Assembly (NCBI GenBank): GCA_964408795.1
Contig: CAYPAW010000114.1
Coordinates: 1-64,000 of the forward strand
DNA: 64,000 bases
Reading direction: 5' to 3'
From: JABMQB01 sp964408795
Lineage (GTDB): Bacteria; Bacteroidota; Bacteroidia; Bacteroidales; Prolixibacteraceae
The position numbers and the translations under genes are program-made. This document shows, piece by piece, positions 45,484 to 53,334 of this stretch (position 1 is the stretch's first letter; every line of letters begins with the position of its first letter). Below the pieces are notes generated by a model that was not told where the DNA came from, searched no databases, and saw only the letters and a program-made list of their open reading frames with translations.

Positions 45484-48400
45484 CTTCGTTTCCATTGTTT
45501 GATTCACTAGAAATTAATTGGTAGATACCTGGTACCACGTAGAGGGTAAGCAGGGTTGCAATCAAAAGTCCACCGATTACGGATGTACCCATGGCTACGC
45601 GGCTCTGGGCACCGTCACCAAGCCCGAGGGCCAGGGGTAGAATACCCAGAATCGTGGATAAACTGGTCATGAGAATAGGCCGAAACCGGGCTGCCGAAGC
45701 GTATTTAATTGCTTCAAATTTATTCATTCCGGCACTCTTCCGTTGGTTGGCAAATTCGACAATCAGAATGCCGTTTTTGGAAACAAGTCCTATGAGCATG
45801 ATAATTCCAATCTGGCTGAAAATGTTCATGGTAATGTCAAAATACCACATAAAAAACAGGGCTCCTGTAAGAGCAAGAGGAACGGTCATCATTACGATAA
45901 TGGGGTCCTTGAAGCTTTCAAACTGGGCGGAGAGAACCAGGAAAATGAGGATGATAGCCAGCACAAAGGCAAACATCAGACTCGAGGAGCTTTCCATAAA
46001 GTCCTTGGAGTCGCCGTCGAGGGCCGTGCGGAAGGTGTCGTCGAGTACTTTAGTAACAATTTTATCCATCTCCTCGATTCCTTCGCTGATGGTGTGGCCG
46101 TCGGCCAGGTTGGCAGAGATCGTGGCCGATACAAAGCGGTTGTACCGGTATAGTTGGGGGGGGGCGGTTGTTTCTTGAAGGGTAACAAAGTTGTCGAGCT
46201 GAACCATTTGTCCCCGGTCGTTTCGTACATAAAGGGACTTTAGGTCGAGCGGTTTATTTCGGTCTTTTCGGTGCAATTCACCCAGGATCTGATACTGTTT
46301 TCCGTTCATGATAAAATAGCCGAACCGCTGTCCGCTGAGTGCCAGCTGCAGGGTTTGTCCGATGTTTTGGGTGGAAACACCCAGCAGATTGGCCTTGTCG
46401 CGGTTGATTTCGATCTGAAGCTCCGGTTTGGTGAACTTGAGATTCACATCCGGCATCACAAAGATAGGATTGTTGTTCACCTCATTCATGAATTCAGGCA
46501 GTATTTCACGGAGTCTGTCAATGGTTGGGGCCTGAAGGACATACTGAATGGGGGGACGGGCGCGTCTTCCTCCAAATGTCGATTGCTGGATGACACTGGC
46601 CCTGGCTTTGGTTTTTTTGCGTAGCTCATTGGTGAGTTCACTCGCAATTTCCTGTTGCGACCGTTCCCGTTCCGAAGGATCCACCAATACCGTCCGTACA
46701 AAAGCAAAGCTTCCCCGCACCATGTTGGTGGTTTTTTCTGCCTCGGGAACCATTTCTTCCACCAGAGCACCAATGTCTTCTACATATTCATAGATGAATT
46801 CATAAGTGGCTCCTTCAGGAGAGGTAATGTTTATGTTGAATTGTGACCGGTCTTCCATAGGGGCCATTTCTGCCGGAATGATCTTCCACAGCACAACAAT
46901 GATTAAGCCTGCACCCAGAAGGATGAAGAAAGGGACATATTTATATTGCAGAAATTTCTCCAGAGAGCGAAGGTATACCCTGTTGAGTCTGACAAAGTAT
47001 TTTTCTGACCAGTTATAAAACCGGTTGTGTTTATGCCTTGTTTTGAGCAGTTTGGTAGAGAGCATGGGGGTAAATGTCAGCGCCACAAAAGAGGAAATAG
47101 CCACGGCTCCGGCAATGACGATGCTGAATTCCCGGAATAGTCTGCCGGTCATTCCCTCCAGAAAAACAATGGGGATGAATACCGCAACCAGCGTAATGGT
47201 GGTGGCTATAATGGCGAAGAAAATTTCATTGGCACCGGCAAGACCGGCCTGCCTGGGGGTCATGCCCCGTTCGATTTTTACATAAATGTTTTCCATCATC
47301 ACAATGGCATCATCTACCACCAGACCGATGGAAAGCACAATGGCCAGTAAGGTCAGGACATTGATGGTAAATCCGGCCAGGTACATGATAAAAAAGGAAC
47401 CGATCAGGGATATGGGAATGACAAGCATCGGAATAAGAGTGGTGCGCCAGTCACGCAGGAAAAGAAAGATGATAACCACGACCAGGAAGAAAGCAAGATA
47501 AATCGTAGTCATTACCTCTTTGATGGATGACCGGATGTATTTGGTATTGTCAAAGCCCACTTCGTAATCCACATCTTCCGGGAGGTCTTTTTTAATAAAT
47601 TCCAGGCGTTCGTAGACATCGTCCACAATGTCGATATGGTTAGCGCCCGGTTGAGGGACAATTACGGTGGCTACCATCGGAATGCCATTCATTTTCATAA
47701 TGCCGCGGAGATCTTCAGGGCTTAGTTCGGCGCGTCCGATGTCGCGAACCCGGATGAGCTGGTCGCCCTGTTGTTTCAGGATGAGGCTGTTAAACTCCTC
47801 AGGAGTGGTCATCAATCCCAGGGTGCGGATGGTAAGTTCGGTGGTGTTTCCTTCGATGCTTCCTGCCGGCAGTTCGACATTCTCACGCAGAATGGCATTG
47901 CGTACATCCATGGGAGTCATCTGGTAGCCGGCCAGCTTGGCCGGATCAAGCCATATACGCATGGCATAGCGTTTCTCGCCCCAGATGCTTACAGAGCTTA
48001 CTCCTGAGATGGTCTGCAATTGTTCCTTGAAGGTAAGTTCTGCAATTTCCGAAAGTTCCAGCAAGGAACGTTTCGGGCTTTTCACAGCTACCATCATGAT
48101 CGGCTGGGCGTCGGCATCGGCTTTGGAAACTGTTGGAGGATCGCAGTCACGCGGAAGAAAACGCTGAGCCTGTGATACCTTATCGCGTACATCGTTGGCA
48201 GCGGTCTCCAGATCCACCGACAATTCGAATTCCACCGAAATACGGCTTCTCCCCTGGCTGCTGGAGCTGGTCAGCGTGCGGATGCCCGGGATACCGTTAA
48301 TGGACTGTTCCAGGGGCTCGGAAATTTGGGATTCGATGACATCGGAATTGGCTCCCGGATAGGAAGTGCTTACCGAAATAATGGGTGGATCTACACTGGG

Positions 48401-48511
48401 AAATTCCCGGACCCCCAGGAATGTCATGCCGATTCCTCCAAACAACAGAATGATCAGAGAGAATACGGTGGCCAGAACCGGCCTTTTTATGCTGAGAGAT
48501 GAAAGACTCAT
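45452..48511 (-). CDS. RND-type multidrug efflux transporter (AcrB/HAE1 family)
   Basis: The inner-membrane pump subunit, about 1019 residues from MSLSSLSIKRPV. It has 12 helices and two large periplasmic loops. Proton-relay residues are visible: the Asp pair in helix 4 (GLVVDDAIVMMENI) and the Lys in helix 10 (IGLVSKNGILIVEFANQ). The N-terminal motif FPSVDPPIISVSTSYPGAN is typical of Bacteroidota efflux RNDs. The start at 48511 leaves one base after the adaptor stop; 48526 would overlap it. It probably exports drugs, bile salts or other hydrophobic compounds. Confidence 0.94.
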   Translation of the reverse strand: MSLSSLSIKRPVLATVFSLIILLFGGIGMTFLGVREFPSVDPPIISVSTSYPGANSDVIESQISEPLEQSINGIPGIRTLTSSSSQGRSRISVEFELSVDLETAANDVRDKVSQAQRFLPRDCDPPTVSKADADAQPIMMVAVKSPKRSLLELSEIAELTFKEQLQTISGVSSVSIWGEKRYAMRIWLDPAKLAGYQMTPMDVRNAILRENVELPAGSIEGNTTELTIRTLGLMTTPEEFNSLILKQQGDQLIRVRDIGRAELSPEDLRGIMKMNGIPMVATVIVPQPGANHIDIVDDVYERLEFIKKDLPEDVDYEVGFDNTKYIRSSIKEVMTTIYLAFFLVVVIIFLFLRDWRTTLIPMLVIPISLIGSFFIMYLAGFTINVLTLLAIVLSIGLVVDDAIVMMENIYVKIERGMTPRQAGLAGANEIFFAIIATTITLVAVFIPIVFLEGMTGRLFREFSIVIAGAVAISSFVALTFTPMLSTKLLKTRHKHNRFYNWSEKYFVRLNRVYLRSLEKFLQYKYVPFFILLGAGLIIVVLWKIIPAEMAPMEDRSQFNINITSPEGATYEFIYEYVEDIGALVEEMVPEAEKTTNMVRGSFAFVRTVLVDPSERERSQQEIASELTNELRKKTKARASVIQQSTFGGRRARPPIQYVLQAPTIDRLREILPEFMNEVNNNPIFVMPDVNLKFTKPELQIEINRDKANLLGVSTQNIGQTLQLALSGQRFGYFIMNGKQYQILGELHRKDRNKPLDLKSLYVRNDRGQMVQLDNFVTLQETTAPPQLYRYNRFVSATISANLADGHTISEGIEEMDKIVTKVLDDTFRTALDGDSKDFMESSSSLMFAFVLAIILIFLVLSAQFESFKDPIIVMMTVPLALTGALFFMWYFDITMNIFSQIGIIMLIGLVSKNGILIVEFANQRKSAGMNKFEAIKYASAARFRPILMTSLSTILGILPLALGLGDGAQSRVAMGTSVIGGLLIATLLTLYVVPGIYQLISSESNNGNEDAENKVAHPA

Positions 48512-48512
48512 G

Positions 48513-49622
48513 TTATGGAATGGCAATAGATTGGTTTGTAACTAACGTGTCGAGTTGCACAGGCAGTCCTTCCCGGAGCTGTAAAATGGCAGTGGTCAAC
48601 AGGGTATCTCCAAAATGAAGACCACTGCGAATCTGAACGTGGGATTCGGTACGTAATCCTATAGAAACCTTTACTTCTTTGGCCTTTCCGTTTTCATAGA
48701 TAAACACTTTTTCGCCCTCCATTTCGGCAATCAACGCTTCCGAGGGTATAGACACGGCATTTTCAATTTCCGAAAGGCGGGCTGTTATGCTGACATATCT
48801 TCCGGGTTTCAACTCATCGTGGGTGTTTGGATACAAAGCACGGACAATGATTGTACGCATATTGATATCGATCATTGGATCAATGGCATACACTTTTGCT
48901 TCGAAAGGATTAGGGAATCCGTCTACTTGAAAAGTGATGGGAAATCCGGGGGCTATTTCTCCGGCATAGCGTTCAGGGATGGAGAATTCAATTTTCAGAG
49001 GGTTGGTTTTTACCAGTCGCACGATGTTGGTCTGGGTGGTAGCAAAGGCGCCTTCCGAGACCATTCGCAACCCGACGACTCCATCAAAGGGAGCGCGCAA
49101 TTCGGTTTCAGCAATCCGGGCCTCGACGAGCATGATATCGGCTTCAATGGCTTGCAGTTCGGTAGCGACCTGGTCGTAACTTTCGCGGCTGATGGCATCG
49201 CGGTCGAGCAACTGCCGTTGCCGGAATTCCCGTTCTTGCACCAGTTTCTTTTGGGCCTGCAGTTTCAGCAGTTGAGCCTGCAAAGGCTTGTCGTTGATTT
49301 TGGCCATCAATGCGCCTTTTTTCACTTTTCTGCCTTCTTCAAAATAGATCCCTACCACTTTGCCTGATGTTTCAAAAGCCAGATCCACTTCTTCATCCGG
49401 AAGCAATGAACCGGTACTGTTAATTAACTCACTCATCCGGGTGGGTACCAATACATATCCACTGGCAAACAGGGGCTGCCTGCTGCCTCCGCCCATACCA
49501 GGCGGAATGGAACTCTTGTTTGAATCGAAGGCCGGCTTTAACTTCGGATAAAATATGATTCCTGCCAGAACCAATACCAGTACAATGGATATGGAAATCC
49601 TGAAAATATTATTCTTTGCCAC
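48513..49622 (-). CDS. RND efflux periplasmic adaptor (membrane fusion protein)
   Basis: The first gene of the efflux operon, 369 residues. An N-terminal membrane segment (about 8-27) anchors it. Half-lipoyl motifs flank an alpha hairpin (EVDLAFETSGKVVGIYFEEG...MAKINDKPLQAQLLKLQAQKKLV and AETELRAPFDGVVG), then the beta barrel and membrane-proximal domain. It links the RND pump to the TolC-like channel. No regulator gene is adjacent; the terminator at 49783 isolates the operon from the next region. Confidence 0.92.
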   Translation of the reverse strand: MAKNNIFRISISIVLVLVLAGIIFYPKLKPAFDSNKSSIPPGMGGGSRQPLFASGYVLVPTRMSELINSTGSLLPDEEVDLAFETSGKVVGIYFEEGRKVKKGALMAKINDKPLQAQLLKLQAQKKLVQEREFRQRQLLDRDAISRESYDQVATELQAIEADIMLVEARIAETELRAPFDGVVGLRMVSEGAFATTQTNIVRLVKTNPLKIEFSIPERYAGEIAPGFPITFQVDGFPNPFEAKVYAIDPMIDINMRTIIVRALYPNTHDELKPGRYVSITARLSEIENAVSIPSEALIAEMEGEKVFIYENGKAKEVKVSIGLRTESHVQIRSGLHFGDTLLTTAILQLREGLPVQLDTLVTNQSIAIP

Positions 49623-49782
49623 TTTATTCTTTTTTATTTCCTGTATAACCTAATTTGACTACAAAACAACAAAAAGGTTAAAACGGAAAAACAAAAAAAA
49701 TGTTCAAAAGAGCAGTTGTTTCAGCGCCTGGTTGTTTAAATATCTTGATAATCTCAGATTCTATGATACAATGACCTAAAAT

Positions 49783-49815
49783 AAAAAAGAGCTGTGTTTC
49801 TTACAGCTCTTTTTT
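49783..49815. terminator. Symmetrical terminator hairpin
   Basis: AAAAAAGAGCTGT (49783-49795) and ACAGCTCTTTTTT (49803-49815) form a perfect 13-bp stem with a 7-base loop. With A and T runs on both sides it would work in either direction. No gene ends next to it on either strand, so it may belong to lost sequence or to the insertion-sequence remnant that follows. Confidence 0.75.
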
Positions 49816-49911
49816 ATTTGAAGCAAGAATCCAGTCTACTTTATGATCTTTTTTGATATTGTTTTGTTGTTTGTATCATTGGAAACCCGGACTGTCTTGT
49901 CCTAAAATAGG

Positions 49912-49931
49912 TTTACACAAAAACGTGTAAA
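49912..49931 (+). repeat. Hairpin at the left end of the insertion-sequence remnant
   Basis: TTTACAC and GTGTAAA form a 7-bp stem directly before the transposase-like ATG. The sequence just upstream (ACTGTCTTGTCCTAAAATAG) looks like a Bacteroidota IS left end, an inference from memory of such ends. Confidence 0.4.
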
Positions 49932-49932
49932 A

Positions 49933-50190
49933 ATGGACAAAACAAGTAAATCAATTTCAGGATTAAGAGAAGGTAAAATTATCATTCAAAAGCCGAATAA
50001 ATATTTTACCGATTCGGAAAAACATCAAATTATTCAAGAACTGTTAGATAGCAGAAGTACCAAAGCAGAAATTTGGCAAAAATATACCGGACAAAATGAA
50101 GAACATGGGCAATTACTCCGCTGGATGCGAAAATTAGGCTACGATACCCCCGTTCCGATAGTTATCGGAAGAGTCAGGATGATTTTTCAT
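49933..50190 (+). pseudogene. Truncated transposase OrfA-like fragment
   Basis: From ATG 49933, about 72 residues resemble the helix-turn-helix OrfA of IS3-type elements: KYFTDSEKHQIIQELLDSRSTKAEIWQKY, then GQLLRWMRKLGYDTP. The match then stops. The frame continues through a small palindrome (50153-50170) and into the antisense of a tRNA gene, where a protein is not plausible. No OrfB, right inverted repeat or target duplication is seen. This is an old, decayed insertion next to a tRNA gene. Confidence 0.6.
50152..50171. repeat. Small palindrome of the CCGATAGCTATCGG type
   Basis: TTCCGATA (50153-50160) and TATCGGAA (50163-50170) are perfect complements separated by GT. It resembles the palindromes at 10247-10266 and 40680-40698 (consensus ATCCCGATAGCTATCGGGAT). 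It differs by paired changes (C to T on one arm, G to A on the other) that keep the stem intact. Confidence 0.55.
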
Positions 50191-50196
50191 AAAATG

Positions 50197-50270
50197 TGGG
50201 CCCACCTGGGCTTGAACCAGGGACCCCCTGATTATGAGTCAGGTGCTCTAACCAACTGAGCTATAGGCCC
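50197..50270 (-). tRNA. tRNA with CAT anticodon (tRNA-Met or lysidine-modified tRNA-Ile2)
   Basis: The 74-base gene folds as a complete cloverleaf. Acceptor arms are GGGCCTA and TGGGCCC, the D arm is GCTCAGTTGGTTAGAGC, and the anticodon arm is CCTGACTCATAATCAGG. The T arm is CCTGG TTCAAGC CCAGG and the discriminator is A. CCA is not encoded. The CTGA-CTCATAA-TCAG stem resembles tRNA-Ile2 (CAU read after TilS modification), but elongator tRNA-Met cannot be excluded. An insertion-sequence remnant lies directly at its 3' side. Confidence 0.93.
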
Positions 50271-50596
50271 TAAATGAGTAGCGAGTTTTGAGTTGTGAGT
50301 GTCGAGTATTCTACATTGAAAATCACATTTCAAAATTCGGTGTGCAAGTTTACAACTTTGCACCTAATTACACAAGCAAAATTACTAAAATCCTCGCAAA
50401 GTGCTTGTACGGAATGAATAGGATTGTAGTTCGGTATTTTTACCGTTAGGTATATTCCGGTGATCCTATACACAGGATAATCAGGGAACAGGGGAAAGAC
50501 AAGGGATAAATTAAAGATAAAGAAGTCTAAAGATTTCAGCCTTAGAAGGGAGTTAGGGGGATGTAAGATGCACCCTGCCAGGCCGTTTATCATGGC
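50271..50596. other. Spacer between tRNA and methionine operon
   Basis: No gene is seen. The 326 bases include short direct sequences such as GTGCAAGTTTACAACTTTGCAC (50341-50362), an imperfect inverted repeat, and a G-rich stretch near 50548-50566. The tRNA promoter should lie at the left side but is not clear. The operon promoter begins at the right edge. Confidence 0.4.
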
Positions 50597-50626
50597 TTGC
50601 AAATTAGAAATTTCGTATTACCTTTG
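50597..50626 (+). promoter_or_regulatory. Promoter of the methionine operon
   Basis: A -33 element TTG (50597-50599) and a perfect -7 element TACCTTTG (50619-50626) are 19 bases apart, the ideal Bacteroidota spacing. Transcription should begin near 50632, about 25 bases before the riboswitch. This is the best-formed promoter in the window. Confidence 0.8.
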
Positions 50627-50655
50627 TAACATTATCAAATTATCCTTCACGGGGT

Positions 50656-50775
50656 GTTTGATTATACAGAAGAGTGGAGAGATCGGGCTCTGAGAAACTC
50701 TGGCAACCTCTTGTTCTGAAAAGCAACATACAGGAAAGGTGCCAATACCCGGCCGGAAACGGAATTATAATAAAC
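50656..50775 (+). ncRNA. SAM-I (S-box) riboswitch
   Basis: The aptamer core is clear: AGAGTGGAGAGATCGGGC, then TGAGAAACTCTGGCAACC (50691-50708), and GGAAAGGTGCCAATACCC (50733-50750). These match the S-box signature in which GGCAACC and AAGGTGCcAA surround the SAM site. Helix P1 can form between GTTTGATTATA (50656-50666) and TATAATAAAC (50766-50775), with one bulged G. High SAM should switch off the downstream homocysteine and methionine genes. The 148 bases between the aptamer and the first start codon hold the expression platform. Confidence 0.88.
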
Positions 50776-50832
50776 ACGAAGATCATGAAGCAACCGGTTA
50801 TTTCCCGAAGGAACCTATTCTCCTTAAGTTAT

Positions 50833-50890
50833 ATGCACTTTTCGAATATGTGCATGCGCAGGCGCTGACAAGCGCATATTTTCTATTTTT
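50833..50890 (+). promoter_or_regulatory. Candidate expression platform of the riboswitch
   Basis: Two stems compete. ATGCAC (50833-50838) pairs with GTGCAT (50850-50855). ATGCGC (50854-50859) pairs with GCGCAT (50872-50877), followed by ATTTTCTATTTTT, which looks like an intrinsic terminator. The stems overlap by two bases, so both cannot form fully. A frame from GTG 50739 through this region ends in a 4-base ATGA overlap with the DUF39 start. It could be a leader peptide or chance. Confidence 0.45.
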
Positions 50891-50923
50891 CACCGAGATC
50901 AAGCAAAAACAATTATCCCAACG

Positions 50924-52105
50924 ATGAATTATTCCAACCACATGGAACAGATAAAAACATATCACGAAATCAACACAAAATTAAAAAAGGGGGAAGCGGT
51001 AGTATTAACGGCTGAGGAAGTCTCGGCCATGGCAAAGACGGCTTCTCCGGAGGAGATTGCCGAAAAGGTGGATGTTGTAACCACAGCAACCTTTGGGGCG
51101 ATGTGTTCTTCAGGAGCGATCATTAATTTCGGACATGCCAGTCCGCCCATCCGGATGGAAAAAATCCGTCTCAACGGGGTGGCCTGCTACGAAGGGCTGG
51201 CGGCCGTAGATTCTTACATCGGGGCAACGGCGTGTGATCCGGATAATCCGGAATATGGCGGAGCGCATGTCATTCAGGATCTGCTTGAAGGAAAAGATGT
51301 TATTCTTGAAGCCTGGGGGAAGGGTACGGACTGCTATCCCCGGAAGCACATTAAGACGGTTATCAATATACACACTGTGAACGAACTGATCTTATTCAAT
51401 CCGCGCAATGCCTATCAGAACTACGATGTAGCAGTTAACAGCACAGGAAATATGATTCATACCTATATGGGTACGTTACTGCCTAGAATGCGGAATGCCA
51501 CCTATTCCACCTCGGGTGAACTAAGTCCCTTACTCAACGATCCGGAATTTCGCACCATCGGAATCGGCACACGGATTTTTCTGGGCGGTGCCCAGGGATT
51601 TGTGGTTTGGCACGGAACCCAATTTCATACCTCAAAACCAAAAAATAAATTCGGTATGCCGGTAAGCGGTGCCGGAACCATTGCTGTGATGGGCAATCTG
51701 AAAGAGATGAGTCCCGAATACATACAGGCTGCAACGTTTGAAAAATATGGCGTTAGCATGTTTATAGGCATTGGAGTTCCCATTCCTGTGCTGGATGTGG
51801 ATATAGCCCGGCGTGTTTCAATCAATAACAGCCAGATCGAAACATCGGTACTTGATTATGGCATGGTAGGAACCCCAAAACTCGGTCAGGTGACCTATGA
51901 GGAACTTCGTTCGGGATTCATAAAAGTAAAAGGGAAAAAGATACGCACCGCACCGGTGTCAAGCCTGGCCAAAGCACGTAAAATAGCCGATGAACTGAAG
52001 AAAGCTCTTCAGGAGGGACATTTTGAAATCACCTGCCCGGTACAAATGTTCCCGCAAAATACTACGTTAAACAGCCTGGAAGAAAAGGAGGCCGACCATG
52101 ATTAA
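50924..52105 (+). CDS. Homocysteine biosynthesis protein, DUF39 (COG1900) family
   Basis: In methanogens this family is required, with a NIL-ferredoxin, to make homocysteine from aspartate semialdehyde and sulfide. The 393 residues show family features: TTATFGAMCSSGAIINFGH, EYGGAHVIQDLLEGKDV, GTDCYPRK and SINNSQIETSVLDYG. Cys61 and Cys137 are candidates for the sulfur-carrying pair. ATG 50924 or 50942 (MEQIKTYHEI) may be the start. It is the first gene behind the SAM riboswitch and overlaps the ferredoxin gene by eight bases. The function in this organism is inferred from family and context. Confidence 0.9.
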   Translation: MNYSNHMEQIKTYHEINTKLKKGEAVVLTAEEVSAMAKTASPEEIAEKVDVVTTATFGAMCSSGAIINFGHASPPIRMEKIRLNGVACYEGLAAVDSYIGATACDPDNPEYGGAHVIQDLLEGKDVILEAWGKGTDCYPRKHIKTVINIHTVNELILFNPRNAYQNYDVAVNSTGNMIHTYMGTLLPRMRNATYSTSGELSPLLNDPEFRTIGIGTRIFLGGAQGFVVWHGTQFHTSKPKNKFGMPVSGAGTIAVMGNLKEMSPEYIQAATFEKYGVSMFIGIGVPIPVLDVDIARRVSINNSQIETSVLDYGMVGTPKLGQVTYEELRSGFIKVKGKKIRTAPVSSLAKARKIADELKKALQEGHFEITCPVQMFPQNTTLNSLEEKEADHD

Positions 52106-52508
52106 AAAACGCTTTATACTGAATTTTCCGCCCCAGAGTGGAGATAAACCCTTGAGTTATCACCTGGTTAAAGAGTACGATATACGGATTAATATTCTGA
52201 AAGCGGAAGTATATCCGGGAAAAAGAGGCAGCCTGTTGCTGGAGCTTCAGGGAAAAGAGGAAAACATCCAAAAAGGGGTGGATTACCTTACTGCCCATAA
52301 TGTGGTTTGTGAGCCACTCGATAAAAGGATCCATTTTAAGGAGGATCAATGCATTGACTGTGGGAATTGCGCAGCGGTATGTTTTGCCGGAGCTCTGACC
52401 ATGGACCCGGTAACGTGGAAGCTGAATTTTGATAAAAGCAAATGTGTGGTTTGTGAATTATGCATCACAGCCTGCCCGTTGCGGCTCTTTGAAATCGATT
52501 TCCGGTAA
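52098..52508 (+). CDS. NIL-domain ferredoxin with two 4Fe-4S clusters
   Basis: The 136 residues combine an N-terminal NIL domain (about 1-77), otherwise found in methionine transporter ATPases as a ligand sensor, with two 4Fe-4S motifs. The cysteines are 85, 88, 91 and 95 (CIDCGNCAAVC) and 116, 119, 122 and 126 (CVVCELCITAC). It is the usual partner of DUF39 proteins and probably supplies electrons for reducing the persulfide or thio-intermediate during homocysteine formation. The 8-base overlap with DUF39 and the 2-base gap to the next gene indicate tight coupling. Confidence 0.93.
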   Translation: MIKKRFILNFPPQSGDKPLSYHLVKEYDIRINILKAEVYPGKRGSLLLELQGKEENIQKGVDYLTAHNVVCEPLDKRIHFKEDQCIDCGNCAAVCFAGALTMDPVTWKLNFDKSKCVVCELCITACPLRLFEIDFR

Positions 52509-52510
52509 TT

Positions 52511-53263
52511 GTGTATGAACCACGAACATACCGGAAACAGTTTAACCGGGATAGATTTTATCCGATGGAGATCTCTTATCGGGAAACTGATTTGTGGGTG
52601 GGTGTCGACCGGAAGTCGTTTGTCCCGGAGATGAAAAACCATGCCCAAAAAACAATCCTGGAATTACGGCATGCACTGGACACATATATAGGCAGATTCC
52701 CGGAGTTTAAGAAAACGTTGGTTCCCTACGTACCCGGGGAGGATGTAATTCCCGGGATTCAGGAAATGGCTGCTATGGCAGCAAAAGCAGGAATCGGACC
52801 CATGGCAGCGGTAGCCGGACTGTTTGCCCGTGATGTGGGGGATGAAATAATCCGGAATTTTCAGGTTGAGGAAATAGTGGTCGAAAACGGGGGTGACCTG
52901 TTTATGGTCCTGAAAGAGGATCTTTTGCTTTCCGTGGTGGCCGGTCGTTCTCCCCTGTCCGGAAAAATGGGCGTGGTGATCCCTGCCTGCCAAACACCGC
53001 TCGGCGTGTGTACTTCTGCCGGTACCGTAGGACCATCCCTGAGTTACGGGAAAGCCGATGCCGTGATGGTAGCCTGTAAAAGCCCTACACTCGCAGATGC
53101 CCTCGCAACAGCCCTGGGAAATAACGTGAAATCAGCCAGAGATATTGATTCTGTGCTGAAAGCATCGGAAAAGTACCCTGAAATCCTGTCTGTCGTGATT
53201 ATTTGTGAAGGAAAAATCGGAATTCGTGGTACCTTTGAGGTAAAGGTTTTAAATTACGATTAA
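52511..53263 (+). CDS. UPF0280 (COG2122, ApbE-like fold) protein
   Basis: The 250 residues belong to UPF0280, a family with an ApbE-like fold. Signatures are GPMAAVAGLFARDVGDEI, VENGGDLFMVL, GVCTSAGTVGPSLSYGKADAVMV and DALATALGN. In Methanosarcina a member is reported to help sulfide assimilation for homocysteine when sulfide is scarce. Its place here between the NIL-ferredoxin and metH supports that role. Translation starts at GTG 52511, two bases after the ferredoxin stop; no in-frame ATG is near. Confidence 0.9.
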   Translation: MYEPRTYRKQFNRDRFYPMEISYRETDLWVGVDRKSFVPEMKNHAQKTILELRHALDTYIGRFPEFKKTLVPYVPGEDVIPGIQEMAAMAAKAGIGPMAAVAGLFARDVGDEIIRNFQVEEIVVENGGDLFMVLKEDLLLSVVAGRSPLSGKMGVVIPACQTPLGVCTSAGTVGPSLSYGKADAVMVACKSPTLADALATALGNNVKSARDIDSVLKASEKYPEILSVVIICEGKIGIRGTFEVKVLNYD

Positions 53264-53334
53264 TAACAACAATTGAGATTTTTTGAACAGATGATTAAAC
53301 AGGGGAATGGGAAAAAAGACAGATCAGCAAAAGA

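Noticed and set aside
45591..46178. Long plus-strand frame of 195 residues inside the RND gene
   Set aside because: It is the antisense shadow of a well-identified transporter and has no protein-family features.
50191..50259. Continuation of the transposase-like frame to 50259
   Set aside because: This part is the antisense of a complete tRNA gene and is not a plausible protein.
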